In this document: positions 37,194 to 47,314 of the stretch, piece after piece
Position numbering within the stretch: the first letter of the stretch is position 1
Layout: every line of letters begins with the position of its first letter
Source: Caenispirillum salinarum AK4
GTDB taxonomy: Bacteria > Pseudomonadota > Alphaproteobacteria > Rhodospirillales > Rhodospirillaceae
DNA length: 64,000 bases
Direction: 5' to 3'
NCBI RefSeq assembly: GCF_000315795.1
Contig: NZ_ANHY01000003.1
Span: 186,001 to 250,000 of the forward strand
Translations under genes and position numbers: made by a program
Notes under the pieces: generated by a model
What the model was told of the DNA's origin: nothing
Seen by the model: the letters and a program-made list of their open reading frames with translations, nothing else
Databases searched by the model: none

Positions 37194-38059
37194 GGGGCGG
37201 CCTGGATCGGGCTCAACAACGCGGCATCGAGGGTGCCGGAGAAGGACATGGCGACGGGGCCGGTCATCAGCACATGGCCGTCGGCCTCGCGCCATTCGAT
37301 GACAAGCGGCCCGCCGTCGAGCGTGACGGTGACGCGGCGCTCGGCCAGCCCCCGGCGCACGGCGGCGACGGCGACGGCACAGGCGCCCGAGCCGCAGGCC
37401 TGGGTGATGCCGGCGGCGCGCTCCCACACCCGCATCCGCAAGGATCGGCGGTCGAGGATCTGCACGATCTCGACGTTGGTGCGCTCGGGGAACAGGGGGT
37501 GGCGCTCCACCTGCGGGCCGAGGGCGGGCAGGTCGATGGAGGCGACGGCGGGCACGAAGAACACCGCGTGCGGATTGCCCATGTTGACGCCGACAGGGCG
37601 CGAGAGCGGGCCGACGGTAAGGTCGATGGACAGCGTGTCCTGCTCCGTGCTGAGCGGGATGGCCTGCCAGTCCAGGCGCGGTTCGCCCATGTCGACGGTC
37701 ACCTGTCCGTCGTCCTCGCGCCAGGCGGTCAGCAGGCCGGCGGCGGTGCGGATGGCGACGGTATCCTTGCCGGTCTCGCGCATGAGGATGTCGGCGACGC
37801 AGCGGGTGGCGTTGCCGCAGGCGCCGGCGGGGCTGCCGTCGTCGCCGTTGAAGATGCCCATGACGGCGTCGGCGGCCGGGTCGTCGGCGGCGGGCGGCTC
37901 GATGGTGATGAACTGGTCGCAGCCCACCCCGGTGCGCCGATGGCTGACGGCGGCGATGGTTTCGGGGGGCAGCGGACGCGCGTCGGCGCGCCGGTCCACG
38001 ATGACGAAATCGTTGCCCAGCCCGTGCATTTTGATGAAGTGAAGCGGCGCCGTATTCAT
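37190..38059 (-). CDS. dapF: diaminopimelate epimerase
   Basis: A 289-residue PLP-independent racemase that makes meso-diaminopimelate for lysine and peptidoglycan. It begins HFIKMHGLGNDFVIVDRR. The two catalytic cysteines lie in GACGNATRCVA and ACGSGACAVAVAAVRRG. FFVPAVASIDLPALGP and ERTNVEIVQ are standard. It is the first gene of the operon with mtaB and ftsY, an order conserved in alphaproteobacteria. Confidence 0.97.
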   Translation of the reverse strand: MNTAPLHFIKMHGLGNDFVIVDRRADARPLPPETIAAVSHRRTGVGCDQFITIEPPAADDPAADAVMGIFNGDDGSPAGACGNATRCVADILMRETGKDTVAIRTAAGLLTAWREDDGQVTVDMGEPRLDWQAIPLSTEQDTLSIDLTVGPLSRPVGVNMGNPHAVFFVPAVASIDLPALGPQVERHPLFPERTNVEIVQILDRRSLRMRVWERAAGITQACGSGACAVAVAAVRRGLAERRVTVTLDGGPLVIEWREADGHVLMTGPVAMSFSGTLDAALLSPIQAAP

Positions 38060-38113
38060 GGCCGATTTATAGGGCGGGGGAGGGGCGGAGTCCAGGGGGC
38101 GGCGCGGGCGTGT

Positions 38114-38386
38114 TCAGGCGTCGCGCGGGGCGGCGTAAGGCGCACAGGCATCGCGCAGGGCCCGCAACTGGCCGTTGGCGATGAGGGTCCAGATCAGGTC
38201 TGCCTGCACGTTGTCGTATTCGTGCCGCAGGAAATTGCCCATCCCGCGAATGCTTGCCCACGGAACGTCCGGCACGCGCTGCTCGGCCTCGAATGTGTCG
38301 CGGCTGACGCCTTCCGTTTTGCCAAGGACTCGATCGGCAGCCTTCACAATGTCCGCGGACCGCTGCGCCGGCCTAGTGGAAGACAT
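38114..38386 (-). CDS. HepT-like toxin, apparently degenerate
   Basis: A 90-residue HEPN-domain (DUF86) protein in the HepT toxin slot of a MntA-HepT pair. The C-terminal part, VPWASIRGMGNFLRHEYDNV, aligns with the HEPN core, but two defects are visible. The conserved Arg of the RX4HXY catalytic motif (usual GMRNxLxHxY) is Gly here. The usual segment around NLEIIGEAxK, between the first and last helices, is absent, making the protein about 25 residues short. It overlaps mntA by 14 bases. It is probably an inactive remnant; the C-terminus is otherwise open and readable. Confidence 0.75.
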   Translation of the reverse strand: MSSTRPAQRSADIVKAADRVLGKTEGVSRDTFEAEQRVPDVPWASIRGMGNFLRHEYDNVQADLIWTLIANGQLRALRDACAPYAAPRDA

Positions 38387-38690
38387 CGACAAGGTCCGGC
38401 GTGATCGTGTCGAGGAACGGCTGGGAGAGCCGCCCGGCCGGAACCACTTGGACATCGGCGCCGACGATGCGGCTCAGGTCTAACTGGAGGCCGGACGCCT
38501 GGATAATATCCAGCGTCTCGCGTTTGTCCGGGCGCAGCGTGACCAGCAAGTCCACGTCGCTGCCGGGCCGCGCTTCGCCGCGCGCCACCGAGCCGAACAC
38601 CGCCGCCTGCTGCACGCCAAGCGACCACATCTCGTCGGCGTGGGCCGCGAGGCGCTGGCGGATATCCTGAACTGTCGGCGTGCGGTTCAT
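38373..38690 (-). CDS. MntA-like nucleotidyltransferase antitoxin
   Basis: A 105-residue minimal nucleotidyltransferase. AVFGSVARGEARPGSDVDLL contains the GSX10DXD motif expected of MntA antitoxins, which AMPylate HepT. The remaining substrate-pocket region (VPAGRLSQPFLDTI) is present and the length is normal. It directly precedes the HepT-like gene. Since the toxin appears damaged, the antitoxin may now be without its normal target. Confidence 0.87.
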   Translation of the reverse strand: MNRTPTVQDIRQRLAAHADEMWSLGVQQAAVFGSVARGEARPGSDVDLLVTLRPDKRETLDIIQASGLQLDLSRIVGADVQVVPAGRLSQPFLDTITPDLVDVFH

Positions 38691-38757
38691 CGTCGGCCTG
38701 TAAGTCCGATGCCTTGGCCCACAATTATGAGCGCCCCCGCCTCCACCGGCAAGGCCC

Positions 38758-39216
38758 TCACCCGCCGCCGTTCACCGCGCCGTCCGCGCCGCGCAGGGCC
38801 TGGAGGTGGTCGGGCCAGCGGTCCTTCAGGAAGGCCACCACCGCGTGAATCTCGCGGTTGGTCAGCACGTCGCGGAAGGGCGGCATGCGGTGGCGGGCGG
38901 GATCGCCATGGACGGCGGCGGCGCCCTCGCGGATGACGCGGACCAGGTAGCCGTCGGTAGAGTCAGTCGGCAGGCCGTCGGCGGTCAGCGGCGGCGGGGC
39001 GATGCCGCCGATCACCGGGCGCCACCCCGGAGGATTGTCCACGCCCGACCCGTGGCAGGCCGCGCAGTTTTCGGCATAGAGGCGCCCGCCGTCTGCCACC
39101 GCATCGGGGGTAACGGCGACATGCGTGTCGGCCAGCAGGCGGCCGGTATCGGAAAGCCAGGAGACGATGGCGGCGCTCAAGGCAAGCACCACCGCCAGAA
39201 GCAGGGGTATCCTCAC
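38758..39216 (-). CDS. c-type cytochrome
   Basis: A 152-residue secreted or membrane-anchored mono-heme cytochrome c. An N-terminal signal/anchor (LLLAVVLALSAAIVSWL) precedes the heme-binding CAACH (Cys51, Cys54, His55). The probable axial Met is Met111 in HRMPPFRDVLT. It is a small class-I type often used to shuttle electrons to an oxidase or dehydrogenase. The GTG start at 39216 has a GGGAGG site. No partner oxidase lies beside it. Confidence 0.88.
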   Translation of the reverse strand: MRIPLLLAVVLALSAAIVSWLSDTGRLLADTHVAVTPDAVADGGRLYAENCAACHGSGVDNPPGWRPVIGGIAPPPLTADGLPTDSTDGYLVRVIREGAAAVHGDPARHRMPPFRDVLTNREIHAVVAFLKDRWPDHLQALRGADGAVNGGG

Positions 39217-39330
39217 GGCTCGTCCTCCCTTGCCCGAGCGCGATCAGGCGGGAAGTCTAGCCCGTGTCGCACCGCACCAGGAAGCCGCCCGAAAAGGTAG
39301 GAAAATACAACCGCGGATTTTCGCGGCCTC

Positions 39331-39774
39331 CTACACGGACCAACTGATGAACAGCCCGGCATCGCCGGGGATGCCGCCGGGGAAGTCCACGATCCGCGCC
39401 CGCAGACGGTAGCCCAGCGGCCGCAAGTGCTCGTGCCACAGGTCATAGATGTCGCGCGGCTTGCCCTCCAGCGTTTCGGGCCAGGCGGGATCGCTGTTGT
39501 TGATGGCCCGCCCGCCGTCGGTGCAGACGTCGCTGGGGAAGCGGCAGACCTGGATTTCCTTCTCACCGCGTTGGGCGGCGCTTTGGAAGTGGCTAATGAT
39601 GCTGCGTTTTTCGGCTTCCGTCAGGTGCGTGGTGCGGAAGCGTTCCACCATCATGTCGTGGTGGAGGCGTGCCTCGGCCTCGGCTTCCAGGCGTTCGCGG
39701 TGGCGCTTTTCCTCGCGCTCCGCCATGAGGTGGCGCAGGTCGGCGGCGGTGACCAGGGGCGGATCATCGGCCAT
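39331..39774 (-). CDS. hypothetical protein
   Basis: A 147-residue soluble protein. A charged helical N-terminal half (residues 10-60, Arg/Glu-rich) precedes a small domain with QVCRFPSDVCTDGGRAINNS and ends LRARIVDFPGGIPGDAGLFI. The N-terminal coiled coil and C-terminal mini-domain suggest a structural or regulatory role. GGGAGG precedes ATG 39774. The family is not recognised by me. Confidence 0.7.
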   Translation of the reverse strand: MADDPPLVTAADLRHLMAEREEKRHRERLEAEAEARLHHDMMVERFRTTHLTEAEKRSIISHFQSAAQRGEKEIQVCRFPSDVCTDGGRAINNSDPAWPETLEGKPRDIYDLWHEHLRPLGYRLRARIVDFPGGIPGDAGLFISWSV

Positions 39775-39851
39775 GGCGGGCCTCCCGTCGGTGCCTCTTC
39801 TCCCCCTGCTTGCGCCAGTCTAGCAGCAGCACGAGACGGCTCGCCACGCGC

Positions 39852-40502
39852 TCAGGGGAAGGCTGCCATGTCCTCGTCCAGGTCCTCGGGGCGCTCGGCG
39901 TCAATCACGCGGGTGGCGGTGTCGAAGGAGAAGCCGGCGCGCGCCATGGCGGCCAGTTCCTTCATGCGGCGCTCCTCGGGCGGCAGGGGCTTGGCGGAAA
40001 GGCTGGGGCGGCGGAAGGGCCCGAAGCCGCGGCGGCGGGCCAGAGCCACCGCCGCCGCCATGTCGGGGTCGCCGCCGACGTCCTCGCGCAGCTCGTCGAC
40101 GGCGGCGTCCACATGCTCCGCCGCCACGCCCTTGGCGGCAAGCTTGGCGCGGATCGCCCGCTCCGGCCCGCCCTGGCGGTTGATGGAGCGCGCCCGCATG
40201 GCGGCATAGGCGCCGTCGTCCAGCAGCCCGGCGCGCTGGTAGCGTTCGATCAGCGCATCCACCCAGGCCGCGCCCTCGTCGGGGTCGGTGTCGTGGACGC
40301 TGGCCGACAGCATCACCTTGCGCATGAGCACGCGCTTAAGGTTCGCCGCGCTGGAGGCGAAGCGCTCCAGGTAATGCAGGGCGCTGTTCTCCAGGTACTC
40401 CGGCGAGACCTTGCGGGGCTGCTTTCGTTTGCGGCCATTTCGTTCCGCCCGACGGGGCCGTTTGGGCTCCGGGCCGGCCGGCGGGGTGCATTCTTCGTCC
40501 AT
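39852..40502 (-). CDS. recX: RecX-family regulatory protein
   Basis: A 216-residue protein. RecX inhibits RecA filament extension. Triple three-helix repeats are visible: YLENSALHYLERFASSAANL, ALIERYQRAGLLDDGAYAAM with RARSINRQGGPERAIRAKLA, and the C-terminal ELAAMARAGFSFDTATRVI. The Lys/Arg-rich N-terminus is typical of the alphaproteobacterial type. recA is not in this window. Its start at 40502 is back to back with the ABC permease. Confidence 0.85.
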   Translation of the reverse strand: MDEECTPPAGPEPKRPRRAERNGRKRKQPRKVSPEYLENSALHYLERFASSAANLKRVLMRKVMLSASVHDTDPDEGAAWVDALIERYQRAGLLDDGAYAAMRARSINRQGGPERAIRAKLAAKGVAAEHVDAAVDELREDVGGDPDMAAAVALARRRGFGPFRRPSLSAKPLPPEERRMKELAAMARAGFSFDTATRVIDAERPEDLDEDMAAFP

Positions 40503-40572
40503 GCGGCCTATGTTAGCGCCCCTGATCCAGGATTCCACGCCAGAACCCATGCCAGAGCCAGGAGACAACCCC

Positions 40573-41409
40573 GTGTCGTCGTCGCAATCGCGCGCGCAGA
40601 CCCGCACCACCGCCAGTTTCCCGCCCCGCCCGCGCCAGATGGGCGCCGTCAACTGGCGCGGCACGTGGGAGCTTTACCTCAAGGAGGTGCGGCGGTTCCT
40701 CAAGGTCTACCTGCAGACGGTGGCCGCGCCCATCGTGACGACGCTTCTGTTCCTGGCGATCTTCAGCCTGGCGCTGGGCCGCAGCGTGCCGGAAAGCTAC
40801 CACGTCAGCTTCATCGAATTCCTGGCGCCGGGCCTCATTATCATGGCGATGGTGCAGAACGCCTTCGCCAACACGTCCTCGTCGCTGACCATCTCCAAGG
40901 TGCAGGGCAACATCGTCGACATTCTGATGCCGCCGCTGTCGGCGGGGGAACTGACGGCGGCCTATGCGCTGGGCGGCATGTCGCGCGGCATCGTGGTGGG
41001 CGTGGTGGTGACGCCGGTGATGGGCCTGTTCGTCGACCTGCACCTGCACAACCTGTTCTTCATCCTGTACCACGGCATCATGGCGTCGCTGATGCTGAGC
41101 CTGCTGGGCGTGATCGGCGGCATCTGGGCGGACAAGTTCGACCACATCGCGGCGGTGACCAACTTCGTCATCACGCCGCTGTCGTTCCTGTCGGGCACCT
41201 TCTACACCATCGACCGGCTGCCGGAGAACATGCAGTTCCTGGCGCATGTGAACCCGTTCTTCTACATGATCGACGGCTTCCGCTACGGCTTCATCGGCCA
41301 CGACGACGCCCTGCCGGGCATCGGCATCGCGGTGGTGGGCGGCACGAACCTGGTGCTGCTGGCGGTGGCCTATACGATGTTCAAGACGGGATACAAGCTG
41401 AAGGCGTGA
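40573..41409 (+). CDS. ABC-2 type transport permease
   Basis: A 278-residue inner-membrane protein with six helices. The segment LFLAIFSLALGRSVPESYHV and the ABC-2 signature region LSFLSGTFYTIDRLPENMQFL place it with NodJ/YadH-type exporter permeases. It has about 25 hydrophilic residues before the first helix. The start at GTG 40573 has AGGAGA upstream; ATGs further up (40501, 40552) are possible. The expected ATP-binding partner is not adjacent, so the ATPase must be encoded elsewhere. Substrate (polysaccharide, drug or lipid) unknown. Confidence 0.87.
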   Translation: MSSSQSRAQTRTTASFPPRPRQMGAVNWRGTWELYLKEVRRFLKVYLQTVAAPIVTTLLFLAIFSLALGRSVPESYHVSFIEFLAPGLIIMAMVQNAFANTSSSLTISKVQGNIVDILMPPLSAGELTAAYALGGMSRGIVVGVVVTPVMGLFVDLHLHNLFFILYHGIMASLMLSLLGVIGGIWADKFDHIAAVTNFVITPLSFLSGTFYTIDRLPENMQFLAHVNPFFYMIDGFRYGFIGHDDALPGIGIAVVGGTNLVLLAVAYTMFKTGYKLKA

Positions 41410-41519
41410 GACGCTGCCTCCCCTCTCTTGACAAACCGCTTGCCAGGCCGGATAGTCCACCGCTTTCCGAGGGGCATTGCGCCTTGCAACCGCCCCCGTT
41501 TTCAAGGCCCGGAAAGCGC

Positions 41520-42704
41520 ATGACCATTCCCGCCCTGATGCCCACCTACGCCCGCATGGACGTCGCCTTCGAGCGCGGCGAGGGGGCATGGTTGTTCGCC
41601 ACCGACGGCCGCAAGTACCTGGACTTCGGCACCGGCATCGCCGTCTCCGCCCTCGGGCACGGGCACCCGCGCCTGGTCGCGGCGATCCAGGAGCAGGCGG
41701 CGAAGGTCATCCATACCTCCAACCTCTACCGCGTTCCGGGGCAGGAGGCGGCCGCCGAGAAGCTGGTCGCCAACACCTTCGCCGACACCGTCTTCTTCGG
41801 CAACTCGGGCGCCGAGGCGCTGGAACTGGCGCTTAAGATCGCGCGCCGCTTCCACCAGTCGCAGGGCGTGGACAAGCATCGCGTCATCGTCACCCGCAAT
41901 GCGTTCCACGGCCGCACGCTGGCGACCATCGCCGCCGGCGGGCAGGAAAAGCACCTGGCCGGCTTCGGCCCCATGGTGGAAGGCTTCGACCGCGTGCCCT
42001 TCGGCAACATGAACGAGGCCCGCAACGCCGTCACCGAACAGACCGCCGCCGTCCTGGTGGAGCCCGTGCAGGGCGAGGGCGGCATCGTGCCCGCCGACGC
42101 CGAGTACCTGCGCGGCCTGCGCGCCATGTGCGACGAATACGGCCTGCTGCTCATGTTCGACGAGGTGCAGACCGGCAACGGTCGCACCGGCAAGCTCTAC
42201 GCCCACCAGTGGACCGGCATGGCGCCCGATGTCATGGCGACGGCCAAGGGCCTGGGCGGCGGCTTCCCCGTCGGCGCCGTGCTGGCGACCGAGCGCGCGG
42301 CATCCTGCATGACCGCCGGCACCCACGGCACCACCTACGGCGGCAATCCGCTCGCGATGGCCGCCGTCAACGCCGTGCTGGACGAGGTTCTGGCGCCGGG
42401 CTTTCTGGAAAACGTCCAGGCCACCGCCGCCCACCTGCGGGAAAAGCTTCAGGCGCTGGCCGCCGAGAACCCCGGCGTCATCGCCGAGGTGCGCGGGCTC
42501 GGCCTCATGCTCGGCCTGAAGATGGCCGAGGGCGTGACCAACACCGATATCGTCGGCCGGGCGCTGAAGGCCGGCCTGCTCGTCGTTCCGGCGGGCGACA
42601 ACGTGGTGCGGCTGCTGCCGCCGCTCATCATCGGCACGGCCGAGGCCGACGCCGCCGTCGACATCCTGTCCCGGGTCTGCAAGGACACGGCCCCGGCACG
42701 CTGA
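41520..42704 (+). CDS. argD: acetylornithine aminotransferase
   Basis: A 394-residue PLP enzyme of arginine synthesis. It begins [20 protein letters not shown]. The PLP region has [16 protein letters not shown] and [14 protein letters not shown], then [14 protein letters not shown]. The Schiff-base Lys lies in [23 protein letters not shown] is replaced by [10 protein letters not shown], as in ArgD. It may also serve succinyldiaminopimelate transamination. It sits 19 bases before argF, in the usual alphaproteobacterial argD-argF-hslO order. Confidence 0.95.
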   Translation: MTIPALMPTYARMDVAFERGEGAWLFATDGRKYLDFGTGIAVSALGHGHPRLVAAIQEQAAKVIHTSNLYRVPGQEAAAEKLVANTFADTVFFGNSGAEALELALKIARRFHQSQGVDKHRVIVTRNAFHGRTLATIAAGGQEKHLAGFGPMVEGFDRVPFGNMNEARNAVTEQTAAVLVEPVQGEGGIVPADAEYLRGLRAMCDEYGLLLMFDEVQTGNGRTGKLYAHQWTGMAPDVMATAKGLGGGFPVGAVLATERAASCMTAGTHGTTYGGNPLAMAAVNAVLDEVLAPGFLENVQATAAHLREKLQALAAENPGVIAEVRGLGLMLGLKMAEGVTNTDIVGRALKAGLLVVPAGDNVVRLLPPLIIGTAEADAAVDILSRVCKDTAPAR

Positions 42705-42723
42705 CAAAGCGAGATCACCTTCC

Positions 42724-43644
42724 ATGACCGGCTCCGCGCCCAAGCACTTCCTCGACCTGCACACACACGGTTCCGCCGATCTTCGGGCCATCCTGGACCT
42801 GGCGGCCGAGTACAAGCGCGGCGCGGTGATGGCGGAGAAGCGCCGGCCGCTGGAGGGCAGGACGCTTGCCATGATCTTCGAGAAGCCGTCCACGCGCACC
42901 CGCGTCAGTTTCGAGGTGGGTGCCAAGCAGTTGGGCGGCGACGTGGTGATCCTGGACGGAAACGGCAGCCAGTTGGGCCGGGGCGAGACCATCGCCGACA
43001 CCGCCCGAGTGCTGTCGCGCTACTGCGACATGATCATGATCCGCACCGACGATCCGGCGAAGCTGGAAGAGATGGCGCGGCACGCCACCGTGCCGGTCAT
43101 CAACGGGCTGACCGACGACAGCCATCCCTGCCAGATCATGGCCGACGTCATGACCTTCGAGGAACACAAGGGGCCGATCGCCGGAAAGGTGGTCTGCTGG
43201 TCTGGCGACGGCAACAACGTTGCGGCGTCCTGGATCGAGGCCGCCGCCCAGTTCGGTTTCGAGATGCGGGTGGCCTGCCCGGAAAACCGCGAGCCGGATG
43301 CGCGCGTTGTCCAATGGGCACGGGAGAAGGGTGCGACCGTCGTCATCGACCGCGACCCGAAAAAGCTGGCCGACGGCGCGGACTGCGTCGTCACCGATAC
43401 CTGGGTGTCCATGCACGAGGACGGGGCGAACCTGCACAACATCTTCCGCCCCTACCAGGTGAACGGAGCGCTCATGGCCAAGGCCAAGGCCGACGCCCTG
43501 TTCATGCACTGCCTGCCCGCCCACCGCGAGGAAGAGGTGACCACCGAGGTCATCGACGGCCCCCGGTCGGTGGTGTGGGACGAGGCCGAAAACCGCCTCC
43601 ATGCGCAAAAAGGAATCCTTGTTTGGTGTCTGACGCAGTCGTGA
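42724..43644 (+). CDS. argF: ornithine carbamoyltransferase
   Basis: A 306-residue enzyme that makes citrulline from ornithine and carbamoyl phosphate. [15 protein letters not shown] holds the STRT carbamoyl-phosphate site, [15 protein letters not shown] the QxMAD-type region, and [12 protein letters not shown] the ornithine-binding HCLP. It is complete with a normal C-terminus. It overlaps hslO. Confidence 0.97.
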   Translation: MTGSAPKHFLDLHTHGSADLRAILDLAAEYKRGAVMAEKRRPLEGRTLAMIFEKPSTRTRVSFEVGAKQLGGDVVILDGNGSQLGRGETIADTARVLSRYCDMIMIRTDDPAKLEEMARHATVPVINGLTDDSHPCQIMADVMTFEEHKGPIAGKVVCWSGDGNNVAASWIEAAAQFGFEMRVACPENREPDARVVQWAREKGATVVIDRDPKKLADGADCVVTDTWVSMHEDGANLHNIFRPYQVNGALMAKAKADALFMHCLPAHREEEVTTEVIDGPRSVVWDEAENRLHAQKGILVWCLTQS

Positions 43645-44576
43645 CCGACCAGATCGTCCCGTTCATGATCGACCACGGCGCCTTTCGCGGGCGCCTGGTT
43701 CGTCTGGACGACACCGTGTCCACCATCGTCTCGCGCCACAATTATCCCGAGCCCGTCGCGCTCATGCTGGCGGAGACGGCGGTGCTGGCCGTGGTGCTGG
43801 CCGACAGCCTGAAGTACGACGGCATCTTCACCCTGCAATCGCGCTCCGACGGGCCGATCTCGCAGATGGTGGTGGACGTCACCAGCGGTGGCGACGTGCG
43901 CGGCGTCGCCCACTTCGACGAGGCGCGCCTGAACGCGGCGGTGGAGAAAGCCGGCGGCATCGCGGCCCTGGGCGACCGGGTGCCGGCGCTGATGGGGTCC
44001 GGTTACCTGGCGTTCACCGTCGACCAGGGACCGGAGACGGACCGCTACCAGGGCATCACCGAACTGACCGGCGCGACGCTGGCCGACTGTGCGCACGCCT
44101 ACTTCCGCCAGTCCGAGCAGCTGGAGACCGCCATCAAGATGGCGACCACCCATGCCGACGGCCGCTGGCGTGCCGCCGGACTCATGCTCCAGCGGATGCC
44201 TCTGCCTTCGGGCGCCCAGCTTTCGGCTGACGACGAGGAGATGGTGGAGGACGCCTGGCGCACCGGCGTCGTGCTCATGGGCAGCGTGACCAACGAGGAA
44301 CTGCTGGCCCCGGACCTGCCGCCGGCCGACGTGCTGCGCCGCCTGTTCCACAGCGAGGGCCTGAAGGCCTACGACGCCCGCCACCCGCACTTCGGCTGCC
44401 GCTGCTCGCGCGAGCGGGTGGTGACGGCGCTGTCCCAGTTTCCGCGCGCGGAACTGGAGACCATGAAGACCGACGCCGGCGTGGTGGAGGTTTCGTGCGA
44501 GTTCTGCAACGAGCACTATCCCTTCACCGACGCCGACCTGGACGCCATGGACGCCGACAAGGCGCCGAAGCAGTAG
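43626..44576 (+). CDS. hslO: redox-regulated chaperone Hsp33
   Basis: A 316-residue (from GTG 43626) chaperone activated by oxidation. The zinc-centre cysteines are C-terminal: [10 protein letters not shown] and [12 protein letters not shown], the CXC and CXXC pairs. Core segments [15 protein letters not shown] and [15 protein letters not shown] are typical. GTG 43626 has AAGGAA upstream and adds five residues relative to GTG 43641, which overlaps the argF stop (GTGA). The choice between them is open. Its coupling to argF is common in this class. Confidence 0.93.
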   Translation: MSDAVVTDQIVPFMIDHGAFRGRLVRLDDTVSTIVSRHNYPEPVALMLAETAVLAVVLADSLKYDGIFTLQSRSDGPISQMVVDVTSGGDVRGVAHFDEARLNAAVEKAGGIAALGDRVPALMGSGYLAFTVDQGPETDRYQGITELTGATLADCAHAYFRQSEQLETAIKMATTHADGRWRAAGLMLQRMPLPSGAQLSADDEEMVEDAWRTGVVLMGSVTNEELLAPDLPPADVLRRLFHSEGLKAYDARHPHFGCRCSRERVVTALSQFPRAELETMKTDAGVVEVSCEFCNEHYPFTDADLDAMDADKAPKQ

Positions 44577-44678
44577 GGGGCGGGCGCCGTGGCGCCGGCC
44601 GGCACCGCCCGCCCTTGACCGGCCATGATCGCATGCGACAATGCGCAGACCGTAACCACTGCCAGGGATCGTCCCTTC

Positions 44679-45308
44679 ATGAGCCTCGCCCGCCTCGCCC
44701 ATCCGCTGCGTGCCTTCGCCCTCGTGCTGGCCGGCGTTCTCGCGCTGGCCGCCTGCACCACGCCGGAGCCCGTGCCGGAGTTCAAGGACCTGCGCTTCAC
44801 CAACAAGGGGGCCATCACCTTCCGCGCCGACGAGAAGGTGATCCTGTCGGACTTCGAGCCCAGCTTCCAGACGCCCTTCGTGGAGCACCTGATGCCTCTG
44901 CCGCCGGAGCGCGCGCTGCGCACCTGGGCTGAGGACCGGCTGGCGGTGACCGGCACGGGCGGCGCCGCCGACGGCTCGCTGCGCACCCTGCGCTTCGTCA
45001 TCCGGGACGCCTCGGTGCGCGAGGAACGGCTGGAGACCGAGGAAGGCATTCGCGGCTTCCTGACCGACCAGCAGGCCTGGAAGTACACCGCCCACGTGGT
45101 GGCCGAGGTTCAGGTGCTGAGCGATCGCGACGTGCTCGCCACCGCCAGCACGGAGGCCTACCGGTCCAAGACGCTCGGCGAGAAGGCCAGCCTGAACGAG
45201 CGCGAGGAAATGTGGTATGCGCTCGTCACCGCGCTGATGCAGGATTTCGACGCCGCCATGGCGCAGAACATCCGCACGCACCTGAACGACTTCACCGTCA
45301 ACCGCTGA
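44679..45308 (+). CDS. lipoprotein of unknown function
   Basis: A 209-residue protein with a signal sequence and lipobox (LAGVLALAACTTPEP, Cys near residue 26), so it is probably an outer- or inner-membrane lipoprotein. The mature part contains beta-rich segments (FRADEKVILSDFEPSFQTPF) and a final helix (WYALVTALMQDFDAAMAQNI). This resembles small alphaproteobacterial lipoproteins of unknown role near hslO. The start is ATG 44679, since the in-frame ATG 54 bases earlier adds a charged, non-signal leader. Confidence 0.8.
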   Translation: MSLARLAHPLRAFALVLAGVLALAACTTPEPVPEFKDLRFTNKGAITFRADEKVILSDFEPSFQTPFVEHLMPLPPERALRTWAEDRLAVTGTGGAADGSLRTLRFVIRDASVREERLETEEGIRGFLTDQQAWKYTAHVVAEVQVLSDRDVLATASTEAYRSKTLGEKASLNEREEMWYALVTALMQDFDAAMAQNIRTHLNDFTVNR

Positions 45309-45972
45309 GGCCGCGGGCGGCGGCGACGCGGACCGCAAGGCCCGCCAGCGCCGCCAGTCCCAGCCCAACGGCCACAGCCGTCATCCCCAGCAGGTCGTGG
45401 GTGACGGCGGAGGCGGCCAGCCATGCCATCGGCACCGGCACGGCCAGCGCCGCCCACCCGCCGCGGATCAGCGCCAGAACGGCCAGCGTTCCGGCAGCCG
45501 TGGCGTCGGGGGCGATGCCGAAGGGGGCGGCGCGCATCCACTGCCCGTCCAGAAGCGGATAGACAAGCGGCAGGACCAGCACTGCCGCCGCCAGCAAGGC
45601 CCAGGCCGCCCCGGCCGCGGCGTCGCGCCGGTCGGTGCGCGGCCGTCGGCCCGTGATCGCCAGGGCCAGCAGCAGCGCGCCCTCTGCCAGGAAGGCATAC
45701 CCCGCCCAGGGCGCGGCCCAGTTGATGGTGCCGTAGCGCTGAATGAGAAAGACCCATCCGGTCCACAGCCAGCCGGCGCCGGTCAGCGCCAGCAGCACGC
45801 GCCCGTGCCAGACCCGTCGGCCGCGCATGAGCCACAGGCCGGCCAGCCCGGCAAGTCCCGCGATGATCGGCAGGGGCCAGTGGGCCTGGTTGGTCAGGGT
45901 GAACAGCCGGACGTAGGTTTCCCGCGAGAACAACAGCATGTCCCGTAGCGAGTAGCCGAGCAGGTCCTCCAT
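45298..45972 (-). CDS. DUF6064-like membrane protein
   Basis: A 224-residue integral membrane protein with about seven helices. LLLFSRETYVRLFTLTNQAH, then WTGWVFLIQRYGTINWAAPW, is the DUF6064-type pattern (aromatic N-terminus, a Trp-rich third helix, and INWAA). Its function is unknown. It is tail to tail with the lipoprotein gene, overlapping by 11 bases. It is unlikely to be part of any pathway visible here. Confidence 0.7.
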   Translation of the reverse strand: MEDLLGYSLRDMLLFSRETYVRLFTLTNQAHWPLPIIAGLAGLAGLWLMRGRRVWHGRVLLALTGAGWLWTGWVFLIQRYGTINWAAPWAGYAFLAEGALLLALAITGRRPRTDRRDAAAGAAWALLAAAVLVLPLVYPLLDGQWMRAAPFGIAPDATAAGTLAVLALIRGGWAALAVPVPMAWLAASAVTHDLLGMTAVAVGLGLAALAGLAVRVAAARGLSG

Positions 45973-46062
45973 GCGGGCTCCGTGGCTGGTCGAAAGGCGG
46001 GTGACGGGGCTTTTGATGATAACGCACGCCGGCCGCCGCCGCTTCGCCGGTGTTTGCGGGCA

Positions 46063-47259
<1,197 letters not shown>

Positions 47260-47314
47260 GGGGCGACTCCGGTATGGCGATCGCTCCTCCTACGGGACGG
47301 GCCGCGGACCCGGA

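Noticed and set aside
38260-38340. Frameshift explanation for the missing HepT segment
   Set aside because: There is no extra sequence between the two preserved parts in any frame; the missing piece is a deletion, not a frameshift.
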